DNA of 64,000 bases from Kitagawia praeruptora. Its lineage: Eukaryota; Streptophyta; Magnoliopsida; Apiales; Apiaceae. The translations under genes were made by a program, and so were the position numbers. The notes under the pieces are model-generated. The model was not told the origin of the DNA and did no database searches. It saw only the letters and a list, made by a program, of their open reading frames with translations. This document shows positions 12,781-23,900 of the stretch, piece after piece. Positions within the stretch are counted from its first letter, which is position 1. The number at the start of each line of letters is the position of its first letter. The DNA lies in contig CM075346.1 of the NCBI GenBank assembly GCA_037693485.1, positions 47,352,001 to 47,416,000 of the forward strand. The letters are read 5' to 3'.

Positions 12781-12860
12781 GCTGGAAGCGCAAACGCTAA
12801 CAGAGGAAAGCGTAAACACTGATAGCTGAATAAATGGAAGCGCAAACACTGTTAGCGTGG
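12781..12860 (+). repeat. Three-fold GGAAGCG(C/T)AAAC(A/G)CT repeat in B1 LTR
   Basis: Three related copies start at about 12784, 12805 and 12834. The first has the inverted arms AGCG/CGCT around CAAA. The copies also share a TGATAGC or TGTTAGC tail. The same array is at about 24801-24880 in the 3' LTR. It looks like a U3 enhancer array (inference). Confidence 0.75.
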
Positions 12861-13080
12861 AGAGAACAGAGTTTGCTAAAGTCTGTCTACTGGGAGCGTC
12901 TACAAGTCAACAGAGTTTGAAGATTAATTTAATATTAATATGGAAGCGATATCTTTGAAGATTGGATAGTTGTCAAAGAGATTGAGTTGACTTAGAAGAC
13001 GTGTAGCAATCGTAATTGATATCAATTGTATAGCTTAATTTTAGGAGAATCAATTTACGATTGTACGTAGCTGTATATCT

Positions 13081-13088
13081 TATAAATA
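13081..13088 (+). promoter_or_regulatory. B1 LTR TATA box
   Basis: TATAAATA, about 190 bp before the LTR end and the only clear TATA in the LTR. Transcription would start some 30 bp downstream, giving a short R-U5. Inferred from sequence only. Confidence 0.7.
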
Positions 13089-13280
13089 CAGTTAGGTTAA
13101 CCCTAGAAGGGTATCTATCGTGAACGAACATCATTCTTGTAACCTAAGCAGCTCTCTGTGATATTTTACATCACCGAGAGAGGAATTATTAATTCCAAAC
13201 AGTTTTAAGAGTTAAAACGTGTGTTCTTGTTACTTATTCATACAGTAATTGATTATATATTGTGTATTCGACCTAACAAG

Positions 13281-13292
13281 TGGTATCAGAGC
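13281..13292 (+). other. B1 primer binding site (tRNA-iMet)
   Basis: TGGTATCAGAGC, 2 nt after the LTR. Confidence 0.95.
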
Positions 13293-13341
13293 CAAATCTG
13301 TTACTTTATTACAGTTAAAGATCCAAACACAATAGTAATCA

Positions 13342-15579
13342 ATGGCAGAGATACCTCCACCATCTGAGAAAGCCCCTACTACTGTTAGTAGGTATGAAAT
13401 AATTAGGGTTCCTATACTAAGGCCATTAGAGTATGCAATTTGGAAGGTGAAGATGACCATGTTTCTGGAGGCTACAGATCCAGAATATCTGGACAGAATT
13501 TATGAAGGTCCTCACAAACCTACAAAGTTATCTGTTGCTGCTGCTGGTGAGGAACCAAAAGTAATTCCAAAAGAGAAGAAAGATCTATCTGCTGAGGATC
13601 TTTCATCTATTGCAAAGGATGCGAAAGTAAGGCATTTACTTCACAGTGCATTAGACAATGTTATGTCTAATAAAGTGATAAACTGCACAACTGCAAAGGA
13701 GATATGGGATGCACTTGAGGTTAGATGTCAAGGAACACCTGCAATTAAGAAGAACAGAAGGAACATACTCACACAGGAGTATGAACATTTTGAGGCAAAA
13801 TCTGATGAAACCATGACAGAAACATTTGACAGATTCTGTAAACTGCTCAATGATTTGTCATTGGTGAACAAAGAGTATGATTTAGAAGATTCAAATCTCA
13901 AGTTTCTTCTCTCTCTACCTGAAAAGTGGGATGTGAAGACAACCACTATAAGAGATAATTATGAACTTGGTGAAACAGAGATTGATGAAATTTATGGACT
14001 GCTCAAAACCCATGAATTGGAATTGGAGCAGAGAAACAAAAGATCCAGTAGAAAGTCAAAGTCTGTTGCTCTTAAGGTTGAGGAGAAACCATCAAAGAAG
14101 GAAGCATCAAGGAGAAAGGCAAAAGGAAAAGCTTTAGTCATACATTCAGAGAATGAGTCATCAGACACTGATGTTGACTCAAACACAGATGAATCATCTG
14201 ATTCTGAAGATGATGAGGAGATGATGCAAATGGCTGCATTGATGGTAAAGACCTTCAAGAAGATGGGATACAAGAACTTCAAGAAGGGAAAGAGATTCTC
14301 CAAGGACTACTCAAAGTTTGATAAGAAGAATTTCAAGAAATCTGAAGGAAAGGACTTCAAATCTGGTAAGAAAGATAAGTCTGAAATTCAATGCTACAAG
14401 TGTAAGGAGATGGGTCACTATGCTCCTGAGTGCAAGAAGGGTAAAACTGAAAAGGCACTCTACACCAAAGGCAGAGATTGGGCAGACACTTCAGATTCAG
14501 ATGAGGAAGTCAACTATGCTCTCATGGCTACTACTCAGACTGAAAATGATGATCTCAAGGTACCTCCAACTACCTATGCTTATAACACTGATAATATAAC
14601 TGAATTGAGAATTTATCTTAAAGCATTGCATATCAGTTATAGGGATCAGACTTTAGAAAATGAGAGGATAAAGTCTGAGTGTTCTCAACTCAAAGAAAGA
14701 AATAAACTTGTTGAGGAACAGTTAGAGAACATGAATAAAATTCAAAAAGAGAGAGATGATGCAGTGTTTATTGAACAGGAGTTGCTAGGTAAGTATAAGC
14801 AACTAGAATCTGAATTGGAGGATACTAAACACATTATCAAAACTTGGACACACTCTGGTAAAGACACTCAAGAAGTGTTTCAGTCAGACACAGTAGGTCT
14901 AGGTTACTCTGTAGGAGATGAGCTTAGATTTGAAAATCAGGTAAAAGTTAGACCACATTGTTCATCTGAGGGTAATGTCATGGGAACAGGTGGACCTAAG
15001 ACTGAAGCACAGAAAAAGGCTGTTAAAGAGTCATATGCTAAAACTTTTGTTAAAGAGGCTAACATTGGCTTAATGACAGATAAACAACTCAAGCATAAGC
15101 TTAAGGAGATAAAGTCTGTCAACAAACAGAGAATGCCTAAGAAGAACAGAAATGGAAAAGTAGGCATAACCTCAGGAATTAAGCCAATGCTTGCTTCATT
15201 AGCTCCCAGGAAAACATGCTTTAATTGTGGTAGTACTAATCATCTTGCTAGTTTCTGCAGTAAGAATAAGAACATTAACTCTTTGCCTTCTAAAACTGCA
15301 GTAAAGAGTGATTATGTGAGAACTAGACCACAGACTTTATGCAAACACTGTGGAAGTACTTGGCATTCTATTTACACTTGCAGAGATTATCATGCTATTT
15401 ATTATAATTACTATGAACCCAAGCCAAATTTGAAATGGGTTAAAGTAAATTCTGCAAATGAAAACTCTGAAAAAGTTAGCTTAAACTCTGTTAATGTGAA
15501 TTCCGCTGCAAAAGCTAACAGAATTAAGAAAGCCAAAGGATCCAAGCAAGTCTGGATCCTTAAAACTAATAATCAGTGA
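13342..15579 (+). CDS. gag: B1 gag, capsid-nucleocapsid protein
   Basis: 745-residue Gag that would form the particle and bind the RNA genome. The ATG at 13342 is the first one, 50 nt after the primer site. The N-terminal half is a copia gag domain (about 25-210, with YAIWKVKM and TAKEIWDALE). A basic/acidic linker follows, then a first knuckle CYKCKEMGHYAPEC (about 351-364), a coiled-coil-like region (about 440-510), and two further knuckles CFNCGSTNHLASFC (about 627-640) and CKHCGSTWHSIYTC (about 667-680). The length is large, as in Sireviruses. It ends with TGA at 15577-15579; the pol frame starts 11 nt later in a different frame. Confidence 0.94.
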   Translation: MAEIPPPSEKAPTTVSRYEIIRVPILRPLEYAIWKVKMTMFLEATDPEYLDRIYEGPHKPTKLSVAAAGEEPKVIPKEKKDLSAEDLSSIAKDAKVRHLLHSALDNVMSNKVINCTTAKEIWDALEVRCQGTPAIKKNRRNILTQEYEHFEAKSDETMTETFDRFCKLLNDLSLVNKEYDLEDSNLKFLLSLPEKWDVKTTTIRDNYELGETEIDEIYGLLKTHELELEQRNKRSSRKSKSVALKVEEKPSKKEASRRKAKGKALVIHSENESSDTDVDSNTDESSDSEDDEEMMQMAALMVKTFKKMGYKNFKKGKRFSKDYSKFDKKNFKKSEGKDFKSGKKDKSEIQCYKCKEMGHYAPECKKGKTEKALYTKGRDWADTSDSDEEVNYALMATTQTENDDLKVPPTTYAYNTDNITELRIYLKALHISYRDQTLENERIKSECSQLKERNKLVEEQLENMNKIQKERDDAVFIEQELLGKYKQLESELEDTKHIIKTWTHSGKDTQEVFQSDTVGLGYSVGDELRFENQVKVRPHCSSEGNVMGTGGPKTEAQKKAVKESYAKTFVKEANIGLMTDKQLKHKLKEIKSVNKQRMPKKNRNGKVGITSGIKPMLASLAPRKTCFNCGSTNHLASFCSKNKNINSLPSKTAVKSDYVRTRPQTLCKHCGSTWHSIYTCRDYHAIYYNYYEPKPNLKWVKVNSANENSEKVSLNSVNVNSAAKANRIKKAKGSKQVWILKTNNQ

Positions 15580-15595
15580 TTGTTTGTGATTGCAG
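15445..15595 (+). other. Candidate intron at the B1 gag-pol junction
   Basis: Pol has no ATG, and its frame is closed by TGA at 15587-15589, while gag stops at 15577-15579. No single frameshift can therefore connect them. The pol frame begins exactly at a TGATTGCAG|G acceptor-like site (AG at 15594-15595). A GTAAAT donor-like site at 15445 lies on a gag codon boundary, and removing 151 nt would put gag and pol in one frame. A CTAAT branch-like word lies about 30 nt before the acceptor. Hypothesis, not shown. Confidence 0.45.
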
Positions 15596-18500
15596 GGCAC
15601 CAGGGTCAGTACCCTAGTCGTGGACAGTGGATGTTCAGGACACATGACTGGAAATAAAGCCCTGCTATCAGAGTATGAGGAGAAGGCTGGCCCAGAAGTT
15701 TCCTATGGAGATGGCAACATAGGACATACACTGGGATATGGCAATATTAATCTTGGAAATGTCATCATCACAAATGTAGCTCTGGTTCCAGGACTCAAAC
15801 ATGATTTGCTATCTGTGAGTCAAATCTGTGACAGAGGATATCATGTAGATTTTCAGCCTGAATATTGTCAAGTGATCAGTAAATCTACAGGGAAGGTTGC
15901 TCTAGTTGGAAACAGACACAATAACATCTATGAAATCAAATTGTCAACAAACACTGATGGCAAAGCAGTGTGTCTGTCTACAAGAATGTCCAGTGAAGAG
16001 AGTTGGAAATGGCACAAGAAACTCTCTCATTTGAATCTGAACAACATCAATGAGCTCATAAAGAATGATCTTGCAAGAGGACTACCAAAGTCATTGTTGA
16101 ATGTAGAAGGCCTGTGTGATTCTTGTCAAAAGGCCAAACAGAGAAAAACCTCTTTCAAAAGCAAATCTGAGTCTTCAATTGCTGATCCTTATCATCTACT
16201 ACATGTTGATCTTTTTGGTCCAGTAAATGTGATGTCTCTTGGAAAGAAGAAATATGCATTAGTCATTGTTGATGAATATACCAGATTTACATGGGTATAT
16301 TTTCTTGCAAAGAAGGATGAAACAGCTTTAACACTGACAGATCATATAATCCAACTGGACAAAGGGTCAGAGCATCAAGTAAAGATAATCAGAAGTGACA
16401 ATGGAACTGAATTCAGGAATTCATCTATGGAAGAATTTTGCAAGAGTAAAGGGATCAAACAAGAGTTTTCTGCACCTGGCACTCCACAACAAAATGGTGT
16501 TGTGGAGAGGAAGAACAGAACTTTGATAGAAGCTGCCAGAACCATGCTAGATGAAGCAAAGTTGCCAACATATTTCTGGGCAGAAGCAGTTCAAACTGCT
16601 TGTTTTACTCAAAATGCAACACTGATCAACAAGCATGGTAAAACACCATATGAAATGGTGAAGAAGAAGAAGCCAAATCTAAAATATTTTCATATTTTTG
16701 GATGCAAGTGCTTTGTGTTGAAGACTCATCCTGAACAGTTGACCAAATTTGACCTAAAGGCAGATGAAGGAATTTTTGTTGGCTATCCACTGTCAACAAA
16801 GGCATTCAGAGTTTTTAATCTGAGAACCAGAGTGATCATGGAGTCTATTCATGTGTCATTTGATGACAAGAAAATAACTGGACTTGAAGATGTTAATGAG
16901 CATGATCAACTACACTTTGAAAATGAAGATTTATTAAACTCGGATGATACAGATCTGACAAACACTGTTGAGGTCAATTCTGAACCTCTACTGGTAAACA
17001 CTGAAGAAACTTTTCAATCAGAAACAAGGGAAGAACCAGTTGAGGGGGAGCATGAAGAATCACATCAAAGTGATAATTCAAACACCGATAGTGACTCAAT
17101 TGATAACTCTGAATCAAACACTGTTGATTCAAACTCTGATCATTCAAATTCTGAGCAGTCACATACAGGGGGAGCATCTGAAAATGAAGAGAGACACCAA
17201 GAAAATCAGGAGAGCATGGATCAAGGGGGAGGATCACATGATGACAGAAGCAATCTGCCTTCTGCAAGAAAATGGACTAAGTCACATACACCTGATTTAA
17301 TTATTGGTGATCCAGATGCAAGAGTAAGGACAAGAAGTGCAACAACAAATGAATGTCTGTTTCATGCATTCTTGTCACAAACTGAGCCAAAGAAAGTGGA
17401 AGAAGCTCTTAAAGATGCTGACTGGATAACAGCAATGCAAGAAGAGCTAAATGAATTTGAAAGAAATGAAGTGTGGACACTTGTACCAAGGCCCAAGAAC
17501 AGATCCATTGTTGGTACTAAATGGGTTTTCAGGAATAAAACTGATAGTGAAGGTGTTATCACAAGGAACAAGGCAAGACTGGTTGCAAAAGGCTATTCAC
17601 AACAGGAAGGAATAGATTATGATGAGACTTTTGCACCAGTTGCCAGATTAGAGGCAATAAGGATGTTTCTTGCCTATGCTTCTCACAAGAAATTCAAGGT
17701 TTTTCAGATGGATGTAAAAAGTGCATTTTTGAATGGAAAACTTGAAGAAGAAGTGTTTGTGGAACAACCACCAGGGTTTGTAGATCCAAAATATCCAGAT
17801 TATGTCTACAGGTTAGACAAGGCACTCTATGGACTTAAGCAGGCACCAAGGGCATGGTATGAAACCCTTGCAAAATTTCTACTAGAAAGTGGATTTAACA
17901 GAGGTACTATCGACAAAACTCTGTTTTACTTCCAAAATGGTAGTGACTTGCTTTTAGTTCAGATATATGTGGATGACATTATTTTTGGGTCTACTAATGA
18001 TAAACTCTGTAAGAAATTTGCCAAGCTCATGCAGTCTAGATATCAAATGAGTATGATGGGAGAGTTAAGCTATTTTCTAGGCTTACAGGTGAAGCAAACA
18101 GATGATGGAATTTTCATTAATCAAGCAAAATATACCAGAAATCTACTCAAGAAATTTGGCATGCTTGACTGTTCATCTGCAACAACTCCCATGGCAACTG
18201 CAACAAAACTGGACAAAGATACAGGTTCATCAGTGGATATGACAAGCTACAGAGGGATGATTGGTTCTCTACTTTATTTAACAGCTAGTAGACCTGATAT
18301 CATGTATGCCACCTGTCTGTGTGCAAGATTTCAGGCAGATCCAAGGGAACCACATTTAACAGCTGTGAAGAGGATTTTCAAATATCTCAAGGGCACTGTA
18401 ACCTTAGGGCTGTGGTACCCAAGAGAATCAGATTTTAAGCTACTTGGTTACTCTGATGCAGATTTTGCTGGATGTAAGAATGACAGAAAAAGCACAAGTG

Positions 18501-18910
18501 GAAGTTGTCAATTTCTTGGTGACAGACTAGTGTCTTGGTACAGCAAGAAACAGAAGTCAATATCTACATCTACAGCTGAAGCAGAGTATATTGCTGCTGG
18601 TAGCTGTTGTGCACAGATTTTATGGATGAAGAATCAACTACTGGATTATGGGTTAAGGTATAGTAAAATACCTATTTTCTGTGATAATCAAAGTGCTATT
18701 GCAATGACAGGTAATCCAGTACAACACTCAATGACCAAGCACATCAGCATAAGGTATCACTTTATCAGAGAGCATGTAGAGGAAGGCAATATTGAGCTTC
18801 ACTTTGTGCCTACAGATCAACAACTTGCAGATGTTTTCACAAAGCCTCTAAGTGAAGCAACATTTACAAGACTGGTCAATGAACTAGGGATGGTATCTGG
18901 TTTTGACTAA
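15590..18910 (+). CDS. pol: B1 pol: protease, integrase, reverse transcriptase, RNase H
   Basis: 1106 uninterrupted codons. Order: aspartic protease with VDSGCSGHMTG (about 12-22); HHCC pre-integrase from WHKKLSH to CDSC (about 143-182); integrase core with D near 207 (HVDLFGP), D near 270 (RSDNGTEF) and E near 306 (VVERKNR); IN C-terminal region and an acidic low-complexity linker rich in Ser/Asp/Glu (about 450-560); RT from ITAMQEELNEFE with QMDVKSAFLNG and YVDD at about 793-796; RNase H from GYSDADFAG (about 950) to LADVFTKPL. All catalytic signatures are present. The first codon in this frame is TTG, which is unlikely to be a real start, so expression must be coupled to gag (see candidate intron). 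Confidence 0.96.
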   Translation: MQGTRVSTLVVDSGCSGHMTGNKALLSEYEEKAGPEVSYGDGNIGHTLGYGNINLGNVIITNVALVPGLKHDLLSVSQICDRGYHVDFQPEYCQVISKSTGKVALVGNRHNNIYEIKLSTNTDGKAVCLSTRMSSEESWKWHKKLSHLNLNNINELIKNDLARGLPKSLLNVEGLCDSCQKAKQRKTSFKSKSESSIADPYHLLHVDLFGPVNVMSLGKKKYALVIVDEYTRFTWVYFLAKKDETALTLTDHIIQLDKGSEHQVKIIRSDNGTEFRNSSMEEFCKSKGIKQEFSAPGTPQQNGVVERKNRTLIEAARTMLDEAKLPTYFWAEAVQTACFTQNATLINKHGKTPYEMVKKKKPNLKYFHIFGCKCFVLKTHPEQLTKFDLKADEGIFVGYPLSTKAFRVFNLRTRVIMESIHVSFDDKKITGLEDVNEHDQLHFENEDLLNSDDTDLTNTVEVNSEPLLVNTEETFQSETREEPVEGEHEESHQSDNSNTDSDSIDNSESNTVDSNSDHSNSEQSHTGGASENEERHQENQESMDQGGGSHDDRSNLPSARKWTKSHTPDLIIGDPDARVRTRSATTNECLFHAFLSQTEPKKVEEALKDADWITAMQEELNEFERNEVWTLVPRPKNRSIVGTKWVFRNKTDSEGVITRNKARLVAKGYSQQEGIDYDETFAPVARLEAIRMFLAYASHKKFKVFQMDVKSAFLNGKLEEEVFVEQPPGFVDPKYPDYVYRLDKALYGLKQAPRAWYETLAKFLLESGFNRGTIDKTLFYFQNGSDLLLVQIYVDDIIFGSTNDKLCKKFAKLMQSRYQMSMMGELSYFLGLQVKQTDDGIFINQAKYTRNLLKKFGMLDCSSATTPMATATKLDKDTGSSVDMTSYRGMIGSLLYLTASRPDIMYATCLCARFQADPREPHLTAVKRIFKYLKGTVTLGLWYPRESDFKLLGYSDADFAGCKNDRKSTSGSCQFLGDRLVSWYSKKQKSISTSTAEAEYIAAGSCCAQILWMKNQLLDYGLRYSKIPIFCDNQSAIAMTGNPVQHSMTKHISIRYHFIREHVEEGNIELHFVPTDQQLADVFTKPLSEATFTRLVNELGMVSGFD

Positions 18911-20914
18911 ACATGTTGGTTAGACTCGAACTCTGTCAAATAAAATGTGTTGCTCATATCTCTGTAAATTGCTTAAGTGCTATGTGAACCTTATTAATTA
19001 AACTCTGTTAGCATGATTGTGGATCATACACTGTTAATACGTTTGTTAAACTCTGTGAATTCTGAGTGATTTTTGTCTGAATGAAAATACCGATGAAGAA
19101 AAATGTATAAAGCATGATTTTCAGTGATAAATCAAGATTCTTTTTGAGTCACTGTAATCTAATCAGAAATTGCACAGTAAGTTAACACAGCATGATACTG
19201 TTTCATATTTAGAGCATCTCTTAGTTTATTTGATCCTAAACTCTGAATCTATGAATACTTCATGCATTGCCTCTCATGAATGACACTGATATTGATGAAC
19301 TCTAAACTCTGATTAGTGACACTCTGTTTGCAAGTCATACTTGATTCTTGATGATTCTGTGTTTGCACTTGTGAAAATTTTAAAACTTGAGATATGTCAT
19401 TGTTTAGTTTGGTGAGAAACAGTTCATGTCTGAACCCTGTGAGATTTTGAGCCGAATAAGTGATTGATACATTTTATATCAATCAGATTTTATTGTTGTG
19501 TGATGTTCATCAGTAAGTATGTTGCTCTAGAACTTGAATTAAACCACTTTGGGACTACATGATATATGTGTGCATAAATATGATAAAGGCGTTAGGATTA
19601 ACCATCTTTCTTTAAATACTGTTCAAAACCTCTTTGAACACTGATCATAAACACTGTTCATAAAACACCTCCCTTAGTAAACCCTTTTGAGTCAAATAAA
19701 CTGCTCACTTTTATTGAATACTTAAGTATTAAGAGCAGTTATATTCGTTTGTTAAATCAAATTCAAGCAGGTGAGTATTTCTTAAGAAAAGGTATCTTAC
19801 TAAGTATATATATATGAATAAAAAAAAAAAAAAAAAAAATCTCTTATATATATACTGATCATCTTGTACAAAATTGTACTAATCATTTGACTGAACATTT
19901 TGATCAAATAAATTGTTCAGTTCGAAATTCTCATTAAAAAAAACATATCTTCTCATCTGTTTGATTTCACTAAATTACAACCCTGAACAAAGTCCTTTTG
20001 ATTTGTGCATATATGTAATCGAGGTGGTATAGATTTGGTGGACATTCAAGCTTATGGTAGTATCTGCTTTTACTGATTGAATCTGAGAGTAAACACTTCA
20101 CCTAAACACTTGTGTGATGTGAGAGTTTGTGAGACAATCCTTGACATGTAACTCACTGAATGATGCTTTGATGTTTATCTCCTGATCTTTTTGTCTTTAA
20201 TGACTGTGTGCTTACGTGGATAATCATGATCATAAACTGGAACAGGGATATTCAGATTTCTGTAATTAAGGAACTACAGAGTTTAGCATTCATCATATAC
20301 TCTGTGTTTAATATGAGAGTTTGTGCATTCAGTGTTTATTGTTTTTGATTTATGGACTTTATGAAATATTAGATGCTATAAAAATTGATTTGGTAACTCT
20401 GCTACTCACATACGAAAATCACGACTGTGCATTTTTGAAAGGGTTTTTGTGATAAAGATTGAAAATTTGATAAACACTGATTGATTGTGCTATGTACTCT
20501 AAGGTATATTTTCATTAAGATAATTTGAAAATTTTGGAGTAAATGGAGTAGTTGACAACTGTTAATTAGTGTAATTCGTGGTAACGTGTCTTGATAAACG
20601 GAACGACAGCGGTAATAATGGCTTTTACTGCGCCTGTATTAAGTGAACCGTTGCATGTGTGACACCTGTCCCACTCACTCATCATTATGTCTCCCTTTTA
20701 CACTTTTCAAGGGAACAGTTGCGTGTTTTCAAGTAAAATCGTTTGAGTTTAGTTTTTAACTACAACTCAAATTACTTTTTGCCACAATCATTTTTATCCA
20801 CACATATTCACTTTACCAAAACAGAGAACATCTTTGTTTTTCACTTTGGCATTTTCACAAACACCTTTCTTGCAAAACATTTTCACAGTTGATTCTTACT
20901 TATTTCTTGATTCA
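18911..20914 (+). other. B1 pol-ORF3 spacer, possible internal promoter
   Basis: 2.0 kb without coding potential on either strand. It contains repeated AACTCTG words (for example near 18938, 19002, 19053, 19242, 19304 and 20395), a run of about 20 A (19819-19839), and TGACACCTGTC at 20660-20670, which recurs in the corresponding place in B2. The stretch before the ATG at 20915 is rich in C, T and A and resembles a plant 5' untranslated region. A role as internal promoter or splice region for ORF3 is inferred. Confidence 0.6.
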
Positions 20915-23900
20915 ATGGCAACTAAACCTTTCACTGTGTTTGGTCTACGTTTTGTGCCTAACAACTATGCAGCTTTACTTGAGAACGACCGGGCTCCAGA
21001 GGCGTTCCATATAATGCAAAATTTTCTTCGAGATTCTGAGATTGGGCAAGCGCTGGTTGCACCGGCTACTCTATCTGCTTCCCAAGTTGTTAACTTTTGG
21101 CAAAACTCAAGATATATAGAAGGAGGAGAGAATGGAACTTCGTCTATCATCTTCTCTCATGAAGAACAAGAGTTTGTGATTACTCCACAAACTGTTCGTG
21201 ATGTCATGGATTTCGACACACATACTTCATATGCTGTTGTCTCTGAGCAAAATCTGAGGGAAATGCTAACAGAGATTGGGTACATGGAATCTCTTGCTAA
21301 GCTGGGCAGTGTGAGAAGGCCAAACTTGAGAAAAGAGTGGAATTTCTTCTTTGATTGTATTACCAGGACATTCCAGAAGAAGGTCACCAACTGGGATGCT
21401 ATTCCAATGGACAGTCTACAAATTGGGTATTCTCTACTTTATGGTAGTAATTTTGATTTTGGTAGATATGTTTTAATGAATTTGGGTGATAAGTTGTCAG
21501 AGTCTACTACAGTTTACTTTGCTAGATTTTGTCAACTTCTGTTCAATGCATGTGTTTCTGGTTTAACTGTTGATGAAGGTGATGAAATTCAACCTTTTCG
21601 AGTCACTAAGAGAATATTCTCTGATATGACTAACAAAGATGTTGGAAAAGACATACCTCCTTTAGTATTGCCACTTGCTCTACAGAACTTTGTCAATCAA
21701 CCACAAAATTCTCCATCACCAAACCATGAACCACATGAAACACATCAATCAGAACCACAACCTATGCCTGAACCTTTAGCCACTGATCGTACAGAAAACA
21801 TACCATCTCAACCTACTAAAACACCTGAGCCCACACCAACAACCACTGAACAACCCATATCACCTCAAACACAAACCGAACCTCAAACACAACCTGACCA
21901 AATGAACACTGAACCAACAAACCCTGTCACTATCACTCATCCCCAACCACAACCAAAGCCAAAAAGGAAGAAACATACTGCAATAAACACTGAACGTTCT
22001 AAGGCTAAACAGACAACTCTAAAGGCTGTTTATTCTAGACGATTCATACAAAGGGCAAATAGACCTTCACCACCATCAGTTGCGGACAGTTCTAGTGAGA
22101 GTTCCAGTGAAGATGCAGGACAGGTTGCAGTGCCTCAAGCAAAGAGGAGGAGGCTTATTCTCACTGATTCTGATGATGAGCATGTTGAAAAGGCTCAAGA
22201 GAACATCTCTATTGATATTCCTACTGATGAGCCAGAGGTTATCATAGAACCTATAATTCCAGAATCAGAAGTCATGTTTTCTGAACCAGAAGTTGCTAAG
22301 ATTCAAGAAAATGAAGCTGTTAGAGATGTTTTGTCTCCAATGGAAGAGTTTGCTGAAACTCCAATGTCTTTTAATCATGAAGCATCTACTCCACCACTCA
22401 TGGAGGTTACACTGTCTATCGATACTGGTGTTGCTGATGGGCCTACTGTTGTTCTTGAAGACACTGTGGTTGCATCACACACTGAGTTGAACTCTGATGC
22501 CAATCATGTTTCTGCTCATGGTGAGGAGGTTGATAAACCAGAGAAGGTTCTTTCTTCAGAGCAAACTCCAGTTGATAAAGGAAAGCAGGTTGCTCAAGAA
22601 CCTATTGCTGCTCAAGAACCTAGTCCTTCTGTTGCCTCTACTAGTGAATCGATGAGTGATTCTGTTGAAGCTAATAGTACAGGAGTTGACCAACCACAAA
22701 ATCAGCCTGATGGTCAGAAAACAGGAGCAAAACCAGATTTTGCTGGGCCTTCTGTTAATGAAATTGATGATGGTTATTTGGCCAAGCAAACTGCTGAATG
22801 GTATAAATCAGAGTGTATTTTTCCACCTGGCAGGGCTGCAATGTTTCTCGAGGTCAATTCTAAGAAGATTAAAAATCCAGAAATTTTCACTTGTTTACAG
22901 GGCACAGTGATTCAAATCAAGACTTTGAATAATAGATTTGATGATACTCAGAAATCTATTGTTGATCTTCGAACTGAAGTTGCCACTCATGAGGAGAAAG
23001 CTCAACTAGCTAATGCTAAGCTCTTTCAACAATTTGCCAAAGCTCAATCAAATCTTAATGACAGACTGAGTACAGTTGAAAAGAATCAGAATTTACTGGC
23101 TGAGAAGGTTGATTCCATTGCAAATTCTCTTGAGTTGATCACCTCGATTCTGATTCAAGATGGTGATGATGTCAAAAAGGGGGAGAGAATTTCTAAAACT
23201 AAGTGCAGAAAAGATCAAACTCTGTCAAAGAAAGACCATTTTGATGATGAAGGCACCAATGCTGATAAGGGCTTAAGAAATGAAAATCTCAGACAAGGAC
23301 ATGGAAGGTCTTCAAGGTCAAAGCCGAATTTGGTGTTAGATTCAAATACTCAGAGTACTTCTGGTTCAAGGCCAAGGGATTTGTCATTCTCTGACAATCC
23401 ACAAACTGATGAAGAATTGGCTGCAAAACTTTTTCGAGAAGAGAATGCTGAAGCTACAATTGAGGATATTCAAGCTGAAGAAAAGCTGTTGCAGAAAGAA
23501 CATTTAAAAGCTGTGAAGTCCAAGAAAGTGAAGAAAGTTGTTAAAGCTTCAAAGTCTGCAAGGCCTGTGATGAAAGGAATTGTAATCAAAGAAAAACTAT
23601 CTGGTATTCAAGAAGAAGAAGAAGAAAATACTGGAAAGCTGGTTAGAAAATCTTCTCTTGATGCTAAGTTGAAGTTAAAAGGGAAAGTTGATGAAGAGAG
23701 CAAGGACAAAATGATAGTTACAACCTCTGTTGCTACACAAGTTGTACAGACTCAAAGTAAACTCTTACCTGGTTTTTCAAGGCCAAAGATTCCAGTGCAA
23801 GAAGAAGCAGGAGTGACTGGTGGATATCAACATAATGTTGCATGTTCAGGAAAGCCACCAGGCAGGAATACTTCTGGCTTAGGTTCAAGAAGAGATTTGA

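Larger units (their letters stand above)
12671..13278 (+). repeat. B1 5' LTR
   Basis: TGTTAGATAT to CGACCTAACA, 608 bp. It holds three CAGAGTTTG words (near 12768, 12868 and 12910), a three-fold AGCG..-type repeat at 12781-12860 and a TATA box at 13081. Confidence 0.97.

Noticed and set aside
20834..20914. Hydrophobic N-terminal extension of B1 ORF3 as a signal peptide
   Set aside because: The frame there begins at TTG, and the ATG at 20915 aligns with the start of the B2 homologue, so the hydrophobic stretch is most likely untranslated.
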